Shown piece after piece: positions 1 to 9,491 of a stretch of DNA of 64,000 nt; positions within the stretch are counted from its first letter, which is position 1, and the number at the start of each line of letters is the position of its first letter. A program made the translations under genes and the position numbers. This DNA is from an uncultured Ruminococcus sp. (lineage in GTDB: Bacteria; Bacillota; Clostridia; Oscillospirales; Ruminococcaceae), in NCBI GenBank assembly GCA_947624295.1, contig CANQJV010000001.1, forward strand, positions 1 through 64,000, read 5' to 3'. Below the pieces are notes generated by a model. The model had not been told where the DNA came from and searched no databases. It saw only the letters and a list, made by a program, of their open reading frames with translations.

Positions 1-1652
1 TCATTGCCCGTGATACCCTCCTGACTGTCGCAGTCCGCATTTATTGCGCCCTGTTCGGTGAGTGCATAAGTATCGTGATTGCCTATGTGCTGAATAATCG
101 CAGCAGCATCAGCCATATTGACTTGACCGTCGCAGTTCGCATCGCCGAGGAGAACATCTGTTTTGTTTTCGTCCGTATTCGCTGAAGTTGTTGTATCAGT
201 CGGTTTTGCGGTAGTCGGGGAAGCAGTCGGCGTAGTTGCGGATTGTGACGTACCACCGCCGTAGTAATCACCCAGCGATATACCGTTACCCGATTGTCCG
301 AGACTGATTTTGTGGTCAAGACTTATGAATTTCCCGTTATCGTCCTGCCATAGTGACGGCTTGACAAATTCATATTTTTCCTCGTCCCATTTGCCGAAAT
401 TATCATACACAAGTCCGCCTGTATCGCCTGAATTTTCATTGAAACACCAGAAAGTATGGTGCATTCTGTTCTCAATCATATAGTCACGCAGGCAAGTCAT
501 CCATTTTCTGTTATCGCCTGTTGAATCGTGTTCCTCGTCAAGGAATCCGCCCCATTCACCCATTAACAGCGGTGAAATATTTTCCTCAACAAGGTAAGCC
601 CATGTATCATACCAGTAATCCTCAAGAAGTGTTTCTGTATTGAAATCTTTAGCAAACCACGACTGTTCCCACACAAGCGGACCGTAATCGTGCGGAGAGT
701 AAACAAGTTGACTCTGATATTCCCCTAAATCTATAGGATATTCTCTTGCTCCTCTGAAATTTGCACCCCACCATGCTCCATAGAAAGGTTGTTTGCTTTC
801 GTCGCCGTAATGCGCATAGTCAACGGACGGTGAATCCCATGTACTGCCTATTTCAAATTTCGGGTAGACTTCAATTCCCTCAACCATTATGAGAAGATTG
901 GGATTTTTTTCAAGTACAGCTGCCGCACAAGTTTCAGCAGCATATTTCCAGTTGTCAGGGTCTGTAGAATCGTCCCATTTCGCCATACCCTGCCCGTCAT
1001 TTTTACCGTGAGGCTCATTTTTCAGGTCAATTGCAATGACTGTATCATCATCTTTGTAGTAGTCTGCAAACCACGATAATGCCTCAATCCAGTCGTCCGT
1101 GCTGAAATTACTGTCGTACCATAACGGCACCTGATGACCGCTTGATGACGTTGATGCGCTATGAATATCAATCATAATCTTGATACCGTTTTCCCTGCAC
1201 CACTCAACAGCTTTATTCCATATATCAAAGCTGTACATTGGAGTACCGCCGACAATTCCCTCAACAGTAAGTTCAGGGTTTTCCCACTCGTTTATTTTTA
1301 TCATCGGGTCAGGTTCATTATTTTTCCATTGCAACAGGATTTCCGTTGACATTGGTACTCGGAGCAGGTTGAAACCGTGGTCTGCGATTTCGTTCAGGCA
1401 TTTGTGCATATTCTGCGACCACACTCCGTCAAATACCTGACTGCCGACGTTATAGCCGAACCAGTTACAGCCTGTAAGCCATACGGGATTGCCGTTCATA
1501 TCGACAATTTCAGCGTTTTCATTGACGTGGAGCCAGTCATCGTGGTACTCATCAGGTGATGCGTTTGTGATATTTTGCGGAAAATTGGCGGTCAATGACA
1601 AACTCAGGAGTACGGCAGAAGTAACAGCTGTTAATTTTTTCAATAAATTCAT
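1..1652 (-). CDS. GH5 (E1-like, subfamily 1) endoglucanase with C-terminal type I dockerin, truncated by window edge
   Basis: A secreted cellulase expected to cut internal beta-1,4-glucosidic bonds and to dock onto a cellulosomal scaffoldin. The ATG at 1652-1650 follows a GAGGG ribosome binding site, and 550 codons are visible before the window ends. Residues 1-31 form a signal peptide (KK then LTAVTSAVLLSLSL). The GH5 domain covers about 40-445, with the acid/base Glu213 in DLKNEPHG and the nucleophile Glu366 in LLMGEWGG. The HDYGP, GYNV and NSGDTGG stretches are as I remember them from Acidothermus E1-type GH5_1 enzymes. A Thr/Pro/Ser linker (about 465-500) leads to a dockerin from about 502. 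Its first calcium loop is DANCDGQVNMAD; the second repeat begins DCDSQEG and runs off the window, so the stop codon is not seen. No gene is visible beyond it on this side. Confidence 0.95.
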   Translation of the reverse strand, partial: MNLLKKLTAVTSAVLLSLSLTANFPQNITNASPDEYHDDWLHVNENAEIVDMNGNPVWLTGCNWFGYNVGSQVFDGVWSQNMHKCLNEIADHGFNLLRVPMSTEILLQWKNNEPDPMIKINEWENPELTVEGIVGGTPMYSFDIWNKAVEWCRENGIKIMIDIHSASTSSSGHQVPLWYDSNFSTDDWIEALSWFADYYKDDDTVIAIDLKNEPHGKNDGQGMAKWDDSTDPDNWKYAAETCAAAVLEKNPNLLIMVEGIEVYPKFEIGSTWDSPSVDYAHYGDESKQPFYGAWWGANFRGAREYPIDLGEYQSQLVYSPHDYGPLVWEQSWFAKDFNTETLLEDYWYDTWAYLVEENISPLLMGEWGGFLDEEHDSTGDNRKWMTCLRDYMIENRMHHTFWCFNENSGDTGGLVYDNFGKWDEEKYEFVKPSLWQDDNGKFISLDHKISLGQSGNGISLGDYYGGGTSQSATTPTASPTTAKPTDTTTSANTDENKTDVLLGDANCDGQVNMADAAAIIQHIGNHDTYALTEQGAINADCDSQEGITGN

Positions 1653-1783
1653 ACTTAATCCCTCGCTTTCAATTATATACTCTACGCTGTTGCAAAGTAT
1701 CCAAAGAATGCTGAACAGAAAATTCGGGTGAGGAAGATGACGGATTTTATGTCAGTATTACCGGATAGTTTGTAACAGCGGAG

Positions 1784-1814
1784 AGTATTAACAAATACAT
1801 AATTTGTTAATACT
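1784..1814. promoter_or_regulatory. 31-bp perfect palindrome at the GH5 transcription start (possible operator)
   Basis: AGTATTAACAAAT (1784-1796), 5-nt loop, ATTTGTTAATACT (1802-1814): 13 perfect pairs. It lies directly downstream of the -10 box and covers the expected start of transcription. That position suits a repressor operator or a 5' mRNA hairpin. Function is inferred from position only. Confidence 0.6.
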
Positions 1815-1815
1815 A

Positions 1816-1844
1816 ATTATAGCATACTCTCTGTAAATTTGCAA
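1816..1844 (-). promoter_or_regulatory. Promoter of the GH5/dockerin gene
   Basis: Read on the minus strand: TTGCAA (1844-1839), 17-nt spacer, TATAAT (1821-1816), with an extended -10 TGC. The start codon is about 155 nt downstream, so the mRNA has a long leader. Confidence 0.75.
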
Positions 1845-1932
1845 TAGTTTTGTTGAAATAAATATATAAAATATCTCAAAATAAATTGCCTGTTCTGCTT
1901 ATGAACTTTGTCAACATATTCCGCAAAAACAA

Positions 1933-2051
1933 ATGAGCCTCCTGTTGTGGAAGCTCATCTGCCATGATATAGGGATTATTGGGGATTTATAATTTAATGT
2001 TGGGGTAAACATTAAATTATCAAAAATAATGGACACCGGAATTTTTCCGGT
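1933..2051. other. Gene-free stretch with three hairpins between GH5 promoter and histidine kinase 3' end
   Basis: No open reading frame with a ribosome binding site was found. Three inverted repeats lie in a row. 1933-1958 pairs ATGAGC with GCTCAT. 1989-2020 is a perfect 13-bp stem (ATAATTTAATGTT with its complement) closed by loop GGGGTA. 2035-2051 is a 7-bp stem ACCGGAA with loop TTT, followed on the plus strand by an AT-rich run. They could be terminators, operators or parts of a small RNA; no clear promoter for an RNA was found. Confidence 0.4.
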
Positions 2052-2087
2052 CAATTATTATTATACACTAAAATTATGAACATTGTG

Positions 2088-2107
2088 TTAAAAAGACGGC
2101 TTTTTAA
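2088..2107. terminator. Rho-independent terminator after the histidine kinase
   Basis: TTAAAAAG (2088-2095), loop ACGG, CTTTTTAA (2100-2107): an 8-bp stem just beyond the kinase stop codon, with T-rich arms. The stem is AT-rich, so moderate strength at best. Confidence 0.5.
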
Positions 2108-2128
2108 GTGCAAAATATTCTCAACATT

Positions 2129-3589
2129 TTATTCATTATTTTGTACATTTCTTACATCTTTGCTGTCGATTTTGAACCAGAATACAGAACCTTTCCCGAT
2201 AACGCTTTTCACGCCGTAATCGTAATTGTGCAATTTAAGCACTGCCTTGACTATCGAAAGTCCCAGACCTGTACCCACAACTTCACGCTTATGATTTTCA
2301 GAACGGTAATATTTATCGAAAATCAGCTTGATTTTATCAGGTTCAATACCGTCGCCCGTGTCCTCAACTTCAACCACAATTCCGTCAAGGCGGTTGATTT
2401 GGCGTACAAATACCTGCTTATCCTCGCCCGTGTAATTTATTGCGTTGTTTATGAGATTATATATTACCTGTTCAATTTTCACGACATCGCAATATACAAT
2501 GCGTTCCTCGTCAGGCGTAAAATGTACGCTGTAGCCCATTTTTTCGGATATTCCCTTGAATCTGTCAATTATTTCACTTAATTTGGAACTGATTTCAAAT
2601 TCAACAGGTTCAATTTTCTGCCGTCCGCTTTCAAGTTTTGATAAATCAAGAATATCATTCACCATAAGCGAAAGTCTGTCAGTTTCGTTGATGATTATTT
2701 CAAGATGTTCGTTTCTTTTTACGGGATTATCGCCCGATAAATCACGTATCATTTCAGCGTACGCTTTAAGCATTGTCAACGGTGTGCGTAAATCGTGCGA
2801 AACATTCGCTATCAAGTCTCTCTGCATTGTATCTACTCTTGACAACTCGTTTTCGGCGTAAGTAAGCGTATCAGCAAGTTGTTTTGCCTCTAAATAGCCT
2901 CTGCCGTCAAATTTCGTGTTGAAATTCCCTTTAGCAAGACTTTCCGCACCTACTGTTATTCTGTCAATCGGCTGTGCAATACGTTTCGAAACAAAAAGCG
3001 ATACTATAAATGCAAAGAAAATCAGGATAAACGTTATCATTATAAGTTGTCGTTTGATTATATCGACTGTAGACCCTACCGGAACAAGTGCCGTATTTAT
3101 GAACAAATAGCCGTCAGGATTATTTTTATCGCCTAAAGCACACCCAAACAGCACCATTGAGTAATTATTATGCGGGTCAGGGACTTTCAGCCATATAGGC
3201 TCGTTATTATTGTCAATAATTTTCTTCTGATAATTGTATATACTTTTACCTTTACCGTGAATAAGGCAGTCAACAGATGCTTCTTCCGTGTAGAGTGACC
3301 TGCCGTATTTATCGACAACTTCTATACAAAGGTCGTTTTCAATTGCTATATTGTCAATTCTTTTATTAAATTCAGAATTGCTGTCAACTCCGAACGCACT
3401 TATAATTTCCTCAGATGCCTTGTCAACATCGTGGATTTTCGAGTTTGTATAGAATTTCTCAAGGAAAAGTATCTGACAAAGCCAGAATATCAGGAATACT
3501 ATTATCGTGTACCCCATAAAATACAGCCATATACTGAATTTCAGCGGAATATGGTTGAATGCGCTGATTATTTTTTTAATTTGCTTCAA
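2129..3589 (-). CDS. Membrane-bound sensor histidine kinase
   Basis: Sensor kinase of a two-component system, 486 residues, of the PhoR/ResE-like architecture. Two membrane segments (about 20-43 and 182-200) enclose a roughly 140-residue extracytoplasmic sensor domain that I cannot assign to a named fold. A HAMP linker follows (about 201-255), then the dimerisation domain with phospho-accepting His265 in NVSHDLRTPL. The ATPase domain has the N box (NLINNAINY), DTGDGIEP and GTGLGLSIV. It overlaps the upstream response regulator by 14 nt, so the two are translationally coupled and form a pair. The signal is unknown. Confidence 0.93.
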   Translation of the reverse strand: MKQIKKIISAFNHIPLKFSIWLYFMGYTIIVFLIFWLCQILFLEKFYTNSKIHDVDKASEEIISAFGVDSNSEFNKRIDNIAIENDLCIEVVDKYGRSLYTEEASVDCLIHGKGKSIYNYQKKIIDNNNEPIWLKVPDPHNNYSMVLFGCALGDKNNPDGYLFINTALVPVGSTVDIIKRQLIMITFILIFFAFIVSLFVSKRIAQPIDRITVGAESLAKGNFNTKFDGRGYLEAKQLADTLTYAENELSRVDTMQRDLIANVSHDLRTPLTMLKAYAEMIRDLSGDNPVKRNEHLEIIINETDRLSLMVNDILDLSKLESGRQKIEPVEFEISSKLSEIIDRFKGISEKMGYSVHFTPDEERIVYCDVVKIEQVIYNLINNAINYTGEDKQVFVRQINRLDGIVVEVEDTGDGIEPDKIKLIFDKYYRSENHKREVVGTGLGLSIVKAVLKLHNYDYGVKSVIGKGSVFWFKIDSKDVRNVQNNE

Positions 3590-4253
3590 ATTTATATCCC
3601 ATTCCTCTTAATGTAACAATAAATTTCCTGTATTCACCTAAACTGTTGCGGAGCATTTTTATATGCGTGTCAACAGTCCTGTCATCGCCGAAAAAGTCAT
3701 ATCCCCATACTTCCTCAAGCAGTTGGTCACGGGAAAGCGCAATATTCTTGTTGCGGACAAGGAAAAACAACAGGTCATATTCTTTCGGTGTCATTGAGGC
3801 TTTTTCGCCGTTCACATAGACTTCCCTGCCGGCAATATCGACTTCCAGCCCATCAAATGTATACTTATCCTGTTTCGGAATATCGGGGTTTGCCTGATTC
3901 CTCTTGATGACGACTTTCACTCTCGCCATGAGTTCCTTCGGTGAAAACGGTTTCACAACGTAATCATCAACACCTATCTCAAAACCGAATAATTTGTCGT
4001 ATTCCTCACCTCTTGCGGACAGCATTATAACAGGGATATTCTTTGATTTGCGGATTTCCTTGCAAGCCGAATACCCGTCAAGGCGTGGCATCATAACGTC
4101 CATAATAATCAAATCATAATCGTTTTCATGGCATAAGTTCACTGCCTCCATACCGTTGCCTGCCTCAGTTACGTCGTATCCCTCAAATTCAGCGTATTCA
4201 CGGACAACTTTCCTTATATTGACTTCATCATCTACTATTAAAATATGTGCCAT
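3576..4253 (-). CDS. OmpR/PhoB-family response regulator
   Basis: DNA-binding response regulator, 225 residues, partner of the overlapping histidine kinase. The receiver domain (1-120) has the acidic pair Asp8/Asp9, the phosphorylation site Asp52 in IIMDVMMP and Lys101 in VVKPFSP. The C-terminal winged helix (about 130-224) has the typical MTPKEYDLLFFLVRN and VDTHIKMLR stretches. A GGAGG ribosome binding site lies just upstream of the ATG. The gene is transcribed away from an EAL phosphodiesterase gene across a 316-nt spacer that contains direct repeats, so the phosphodiesterase is a plausible target; this is inference. Confidence 0.95.
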   Translation of the reverse strand: MAHILIVDDEVNIRKVVREYAEFEGYDVTEAGNGMEAVNLCHENDYDLIIMDVMMPRLDGYSACKEIRKSKNIPVIMLSARGEEYDKLFGFEIGVDDYVVKPFSPKELMARVKVVIKRNQANPDIPKQDKYTFDGLEVDIAGREVYVNGEKASMTPKEYDLLFFLVRNKNIALSRDQLLEEVWGYDFFGDDRTVDTHIKMLRNSLGEYRKFIVTLRGMGYKFEAN

Positions 4254-4284
4254 AGTTTTTTACCTCCATAATTTTTATTATTAT

Positions 4285-4313
4285 ATTATACCACGTAATT
4301 GTTAAGATTTCAA
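4285..4313 (-). promoter_or_regulatory. Promoter of the two-component operon
   Basis: Minus strand: TTGAAA (4313-4308), 17-nt spacer, TATAAT (4290-4285), with an extended -10 (GTGG before TATAAT). Confidence 0.75.
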
Positions 4314-4447
4314 GTACTATGTAAAATAATTATAAAGTAATAAATTAAACAAAATAACTTCAGGCTGTATGTAAAATAAACTCTTTATAATTTATGATAC
4401 AGCACAAAAGTGTATATTATGTGAAATTTTATTGTAAATTCATAATA

Positions 4448-4482
4448 AATTTATAAAAAATGTCGTGAATTTATAAAAAGTC
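4448..4482 (+). repeat. Direct repeat upstream of the phosphodiesterase promoter
   Basis: AATTTATAAAAA occurs at 4448-4459 and again at 4468-4479, a 20-bp period (about two helical turns), each followed shortly by GTC. The second copy ends 4 nt before the -35 box at 4484. The arrangement fits tandem binding of an OmpR-type dimer, but AT richness makes chance repetition possible. Confidence 0.45.
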
Positions 4483-4483
4483 A

Positions 4484-4512
4484 TTGACTTTTTAGTTAAT
4501 ATTTGCTATAAT
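4484..4512 (+). promoter_or_regulatory. Promoter of the EAL phosphodiesterase / pfk operon
   Basis: TTGACT (4484-4489), 17-nt spacer, TATAAT (4507-4512), extended -10 TGC. Transcription should begin near 4519, which places the GGAGG site and TTG start at 4570 in the mRNA with a normal leader. Confidence 0.85.
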
Positions 4513-4569
4513 ATATTTATTGAATGTTTGAATTTATTTCAAAGAAAAAATAGGGAGGAGGATTTACCT

Positions 4570-6786
4570 TTGAAGTATGGAAATGTTCTTCTGACAGCTC
4601 TCGTAATCTGCCTTTGCACTGCGCTTATTGTTGTCTTTGCCTTTTTTCGCCCCGAACAGGCTCTCATGATTGTTATTGTGTACCTCTCAACTATCATCGT
4701 AATGTCAATCCTTATGTACATTATTGAGAGAATCTATACAAAACATAAAACTTCTGTTGATACGGAGGACTTCGTTAAGGTTGCTGAAAATCTCGGTATT
4801 GAGTTCATTCTCTGGACTGATGACTACACTTTCATCAGTTTCAACAAGCGTCTGCGTGAAGAACTCGGTCTTAAAGACAATTTTGACCCAAAAGAGGCTC
4901 TCAAAACGGTTTTCGGTATCGACAGCCTGAACGCTGAAAGTATCAAGCCTATCACAAGTAATTTCGCTCATGAGGCTACTTTCAAAAATCCGTCCGGTAA
5001 AACAGTAAGCATTGCGTGGAGTACGTCCGTTGTCAAGAAAATCCAAAAGAAAAAAACTCTTTACGTGAGTACGGGGTTCAATCTCACCGAAATCAAAAAA
5101 ATGAAAACTAATCTTGCAAGCGCAAACGACTTTTTCAATGCGTCTATGGAACTTGCGGAAATCGGTGTGGTTATGAGTACTGACCGTAAAAAATATGCCG
5201 CTTCTTCTGAAACTGTACGTATGTTCGGGCTCAAAAGCAACAGCATTGACCTCGCATCTTTCCGTAATCTCGTTCACCCTAACGACCGTATGCAGCTCGA
5301 CAGTGCTATAAAATCGGCTAACGGTGAAACAAATGAGGTGAAAAACCTTGAGTTGAGAATACGTCCCGTTGACAAAACTACTTACCGCTGGTATTCTTTC
5401 CGTTACAAGTCAATCGGTGCTACTGATAATACTCTCCCGCTTTTCGGCGGTGCTATTATCGACATAACTGAAGAACGTGAAAAAGATATTCTTATTGAAC
5501 GTCTCGCCTATACCGATGAAGTCACGGAAATCGCCAACAGAAATAAATTTATGGAGATAGGGCGTGAAACTTACGAATGCTGTCGTCCGCTTGACTGTTC
5601 GTACTGGGTTCTTGTCTTTGATATTGACAGATTCCACATAATAAATGATACCTGCGGTTACAGCAACGGTAACTATATTCTTAAAAATTTTGCACATATC
5701 CTCTATAAGTACGTAACTCCGAGCGGTATCGCCGCAAGACTGAGCGGTGACAATTTCGCCCTGATACTGCGAAATTACGGTGATGATGAACTTCCCGTCC
5801 GTACCGCAAAATCTATTCAGGAGGAATTTGCTAAACTCGCTGTTGGTGAATTTAATTCAATCAGTTTAAGCTGTTCGGCAGGTTTCTCTAAAATGCCCGA
5901 TGACGGTAATTCTTTCCTCGATATACTCGAACACGCTGAATTTGCCCTTAAATCGGTCAACGGTCAGAACGGCACTATATGCGGTTACGAACCGAGTATG
6001 CACGACTCAATTATAGGCAACACTGAACTTGAAAAAGCTCTTGCTCTTGCTATCGACAACAACGAACTGCACCTTTTCTATCAGCCGAAAATTGACCTCA
6101 AAACTAATAAAATTATGGGCGTTGAAGCTCTTATCCGCTGGATTAAACCGGATGGCACTATAATTTCTCCTGCCGCATTCGTCCCAATTGCCGAAAGCTC
6201 TCACCTTATAGGCAAAATCAGCGAATTTGTACTGAATGAGGGCTGCCGGCAGAATATACTCTGGCAAAAAATGGGCTATCCTAATATTGTTATGTCAATT
6301 AACTTTACGTCAACAGACTTCTATCAGGCTGATTTGAAAGAAAAAGTCTTTGAGGCTCTCGCAAAATCAGGTCTTGACCCGAAATGGCTGGAAGTCGAAC
6401 TTACTGAATCACTCGCCCTGAGTGATATTGACTACGCCGTCTCGCAAATGAACAAATTACGTGAATTAGGCGTTAAACTTGCAATGGACGATTTCGGGAC
6501 AGGCTACTCCTCACTCAGCTACTTGCAAATTCTCCCTATTACTCTGCTTAAACTCGACCGCTCTTTTATCACTGACATTCAGCACGATAACATTGCTTTT
6601 GAAATAGTTTCGGCTGTTATCAGTATCGCAAAATCAAAGAAAATCAAGACGATTGCGGAAGGAATCGAAAACAAGGAACAAGAGGATATTCTGCGGAAAG
6701 CAGGTTGTGATTACGGTCAGGGCTACCTCTACGGTAAACCTATGCCTGCTGAACAACTTGAGGAACTTATGGAATCACTTTCATAA
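4570..6786 (+). CDS. Membrane-anchored PAS-GGDEF(degenerate)-EAL cyclic-di-GMP phosphodiesterase
   Basis: Predicted hydrolase of cyclic di-GMP, 738 residues from a TTG start at 4570. This start has GGGAGGAGG 8 nt upstream; an in-frame TTG at 4528 has no ribosome binding site. Two membrane helices (about residues 5-55) precede two PAS-like regions (about 75-170 and 190-305). In the GGDEF domain the active-site motif is SGDNF near residue 391, so cyclase activity is probably lost. The EAL domain is intact: GVEALIRW near 518, the DDFGTGYSS metal motif near 638 and LKLDRSF near 660. It shares an operon with phosphofructokinase, an unusual link between signalling and glycolysis. Divergent from a two-component pair. 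Confidence 0.92.
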   Translation: MKYGNVLLTALVICLCTALIVVFAFFRPEQALMIVIVYLSTIIVMSILMYIIERIYTKHKTSVDTEDFVKVAENLGIEFILWTDDYTFISFNKRLREELGLKDNFDPKEALKTVFGIDSLNAESIKPITSNFAHEATFKNPSGKTVSIAWSTSVVKKIQKKKTLYVSTGFNLTEIKKMKTNLASANDFFNASMELAEIGVVMSTDRKKYAASSETVRMFGLKSNSIDLASFRNLVHPNDRMQLDSAIKSANGETNEVKNLELRIRPVDKTTYRWYSFRYKSIGATDNTLPLFGGAIIDITEEREKDILIERLAYTDEVTEIANRNKFMEIGRETYECCRPLDCSYWVLVFDIDRFHIINDTCGYSNGNYILKNFAHILYKYVTPSGIAARLSGDNFALILRNYGDDELPVRTAKSIQEEFAKLAVGEFNSISLSCSAGFSKMPDDGNSFLDILEHAEFALKSVNGQNGTICGYEPSMHDSIIGNTELEKALALAIDNNELHLFYQPKIDLKTNKIMGVEALIRWIKPDGTIISPAAFVPIAESSHLIGKISEFVLNEGCRQNILWQKMGYPNIVMSINFTSTDFYQADLKEKVFEALAKSGLDPKWLEVELTESLALSDIDYAVSQMNKLRELGVKLAMDDFGTGYSSLSYLQILPITLLKLDRSFITDIQHDNIAFEIVSAVISIAKSKKIKTIAEGIENKEQEDILRKAGCDYGQGYLYGKPMPAEQLEELMESLS

Positions 6787-6821
6787 ATATATTTAACATA
6801 TTTCAACGGAGGTAAAAAATA

Positions 6822-7904
6822 ATGAAAAGAAGAATCGGTATTTTAACAAGCGGTGGAGATTGCCCCGGACTTAACGCAACTATAAGAGGTGTCGCAAAAG
6901 CCTGCTATGAGCGATTCGGCGAGGATAATGTCGAAATCGTCGGTATCTCAAACGGTTACTATGGTCTTATCAATAATCTTTGCAAGGATATGTCCCCGAG
7001 TGCCTTTTCAGGTATCCTCACTCAAGGCGGTACTATTTTCGGTACTAAACGCCAGCCGTTTAAGATGATGCAGGTCATAGGTGAGGATAACGTTGACAAA
7101 GTCAAAAATATGAAGGAAACTTACAAGAAACAGAAACTTGACTGCCTGCTTACTCTCGGCGGAAATGGTACTCACAAAACGTCAAAACTGCTGTCTGATG
7201 AGGGTCTGAACGTCATCGGTCTGCCGAAAACAATTGACAACGATATTTATGGTACTGATGTTACTTTCGGATTCCATACCGCTGTTGACATTGCTACCGA
7301 TGTAATTGACCGTCTGCATACTACCGCCGCAAGTCACAGCCGTATTCTTGTCTGCGAAATTATGGGCAATAAAGCAGGCTGGCTTACTCTCAATGCAGGT
7401 ATTGCAGGAGGTGCCGACATCATCATAATCCCCGAAATCCCGTACGATATAGAAAAAGTATGCGATGCTGTTATGGCGAGAAGTGCATCAGGTAAAACGT
7501 TCTCAATCCTTGCCGTTGCGGAGGGTGCTTTTGATGTGAATGAGGCTAAAATGAAGAAAAAAGAACGTGCTAAAAAACGTGCTGAAGCCGGAATTATCAC
7601 GGCTACAGGCAGAATCGCCGCACAAATCCAGACTAATACAGGTATTGAGGCTCGTGTGTGCGTACCGGGACATATGCTCCGTGGAGGTGCGCCGAGTGCT
7701 TACGACCGTATCCTGTCAACGCAATTCGGTGTACATGCTGCTTACCTCATTGCTCAGGAAAAATATGGCAGAACTGTTGCGAAAATCGGCAATAAGATTA
7801 CTTCCAACAAACTGGAGGATATTGCAGGAAAAACTAAGTTTGTTGATACTGATGACCACCTTGTTATCGCTGCTAAGGACATCGGAGTTTCGTTCGGCGA
7901 CTAA
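6822..7904 (+). CDS. pfkA: 6-phosphofructokinase, mixed-signature (group III-like)
   Basis: Phosphorylates fructose 6-phosphate to fructose 1,6-bisphosphate, 360 residues, GGAGG site upstream. The N-terminal phosphate loop is TSGGDCPGLN. The two positions that separate ATP from pyrophosphate enzymes disagree here: the GGDGS loop reads GGNGT, keeping the ATP-type glycine but replacing the Mg-binding Asp with Asn, while PKTIDND carries the lysine typical of pyrophosphate enzymes (ATP enzymes have PGTIDND). This combination is what I associate with the mixed-substrate group III enzymes, so the phosphate donor cannot be called from sequence. It lies 35 nt after the phosphodiesterase gene and is probably cotranscribed. 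Confidence 0.9.
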   Translation: MKRRIGILTSGGDCPGLNATIRGVAKACYERFGEDNVEIVGISNGYYGLINNLCKDMSPSAFSGILTQGGTIFGTKRQPFKMMQVIGEDNVDKVKNMKETYKKQKLDCLLTLGGNGTHKTSKLLSDEGLNVIGLPKTIDNDIYGTDVTFGFHTAVDIATDVIDRLHTTAASHSRILVCEIMGNKAGWLTLNAGIAGGADIIIIPEIPYDIEKVCDAVMARSASGKTFSILAVAEGAFDVNEAKMKKKERAKKRAEAGIITATGRIAAQIQTNTGIEARVCVPGHMLRGGAPSAYDRILSTQFGVHAAYLIAQEKYGRTVAKIGNKITSNKLEDIAGKTKFVDTDDHLVIAAKDIGVSFGD

Positions 7905-7965
7905 AGGCGACTAACTAAAAGAGAAATACAAAACAGAAAAATAGAAAATATGTTTATAAATAGAA

Positions 7966-7996
7966 AATCTCCCTCTGCAATCAGCAAAGGGAGATT
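7966..7996. terminator. Bidirectional terminator between pfk and gdhA
   Basis: AATCTCCCT (7966-7974) pairs with AGGGAGATT (7988-7996), followed on the plus strand by ATTTTTATTT and on the minus strand by TTTTCTATTT. It serves both convergent genes. Confidence 0.9.
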
Positions 7997-8017
7997 ATTT
8001 TTATTTGATTTAACTAA

Positions 8018-9400
<1,383 letters not shown>

Positions 9401-9420
9401 TTAAAGCAGTCTATGAAAAA

Positions 9421-9449
9421 ATTATATCACTACACGGAAAATTTTGCAA
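9421..9449 (-). promoter_or_regulatory. Promoter of gdhA
   Basis: Minus strand: TTGCAA (9449-9444), 17-nt spacer, TATAAT (9426-9421), extended -10 TGA. The leader contains a small hairpin (CTGCTT/AAGCAG, around 9400-9412). Confidence 0.8.
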
Positions 9450-9465
9450 TACCTGATGAAATATT

Positions 9466-9481
9466 TTGTAGTTTTCTACAA
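9466..9481 (-). terminator. Possible weak terminator after folC
   Basis: Six-bp hairpin TTGTAG/CTACAA with a 4-nt loop, just downstream of the folC stop and followed on the minus strand by AATATTT. Weak, and it also lies upstream of the gdhA promoter. Confidence 0.35.
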
Positions 9482-9491
9482 TTTTCAACAG

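Noticed and set aside
83-319. Minus-strand frame of 78 codons inside the dockerin/linker region
   Set aside because: It is out of frame with the GH5-dockerin reading frame, which continues through it with clear domain signatures.
2108-2581. Plus-strand frame of 157 codons
   Set aside because: Antisense shadow of the histidine kinase gene; no ribosome binding site and no recognisable protein.
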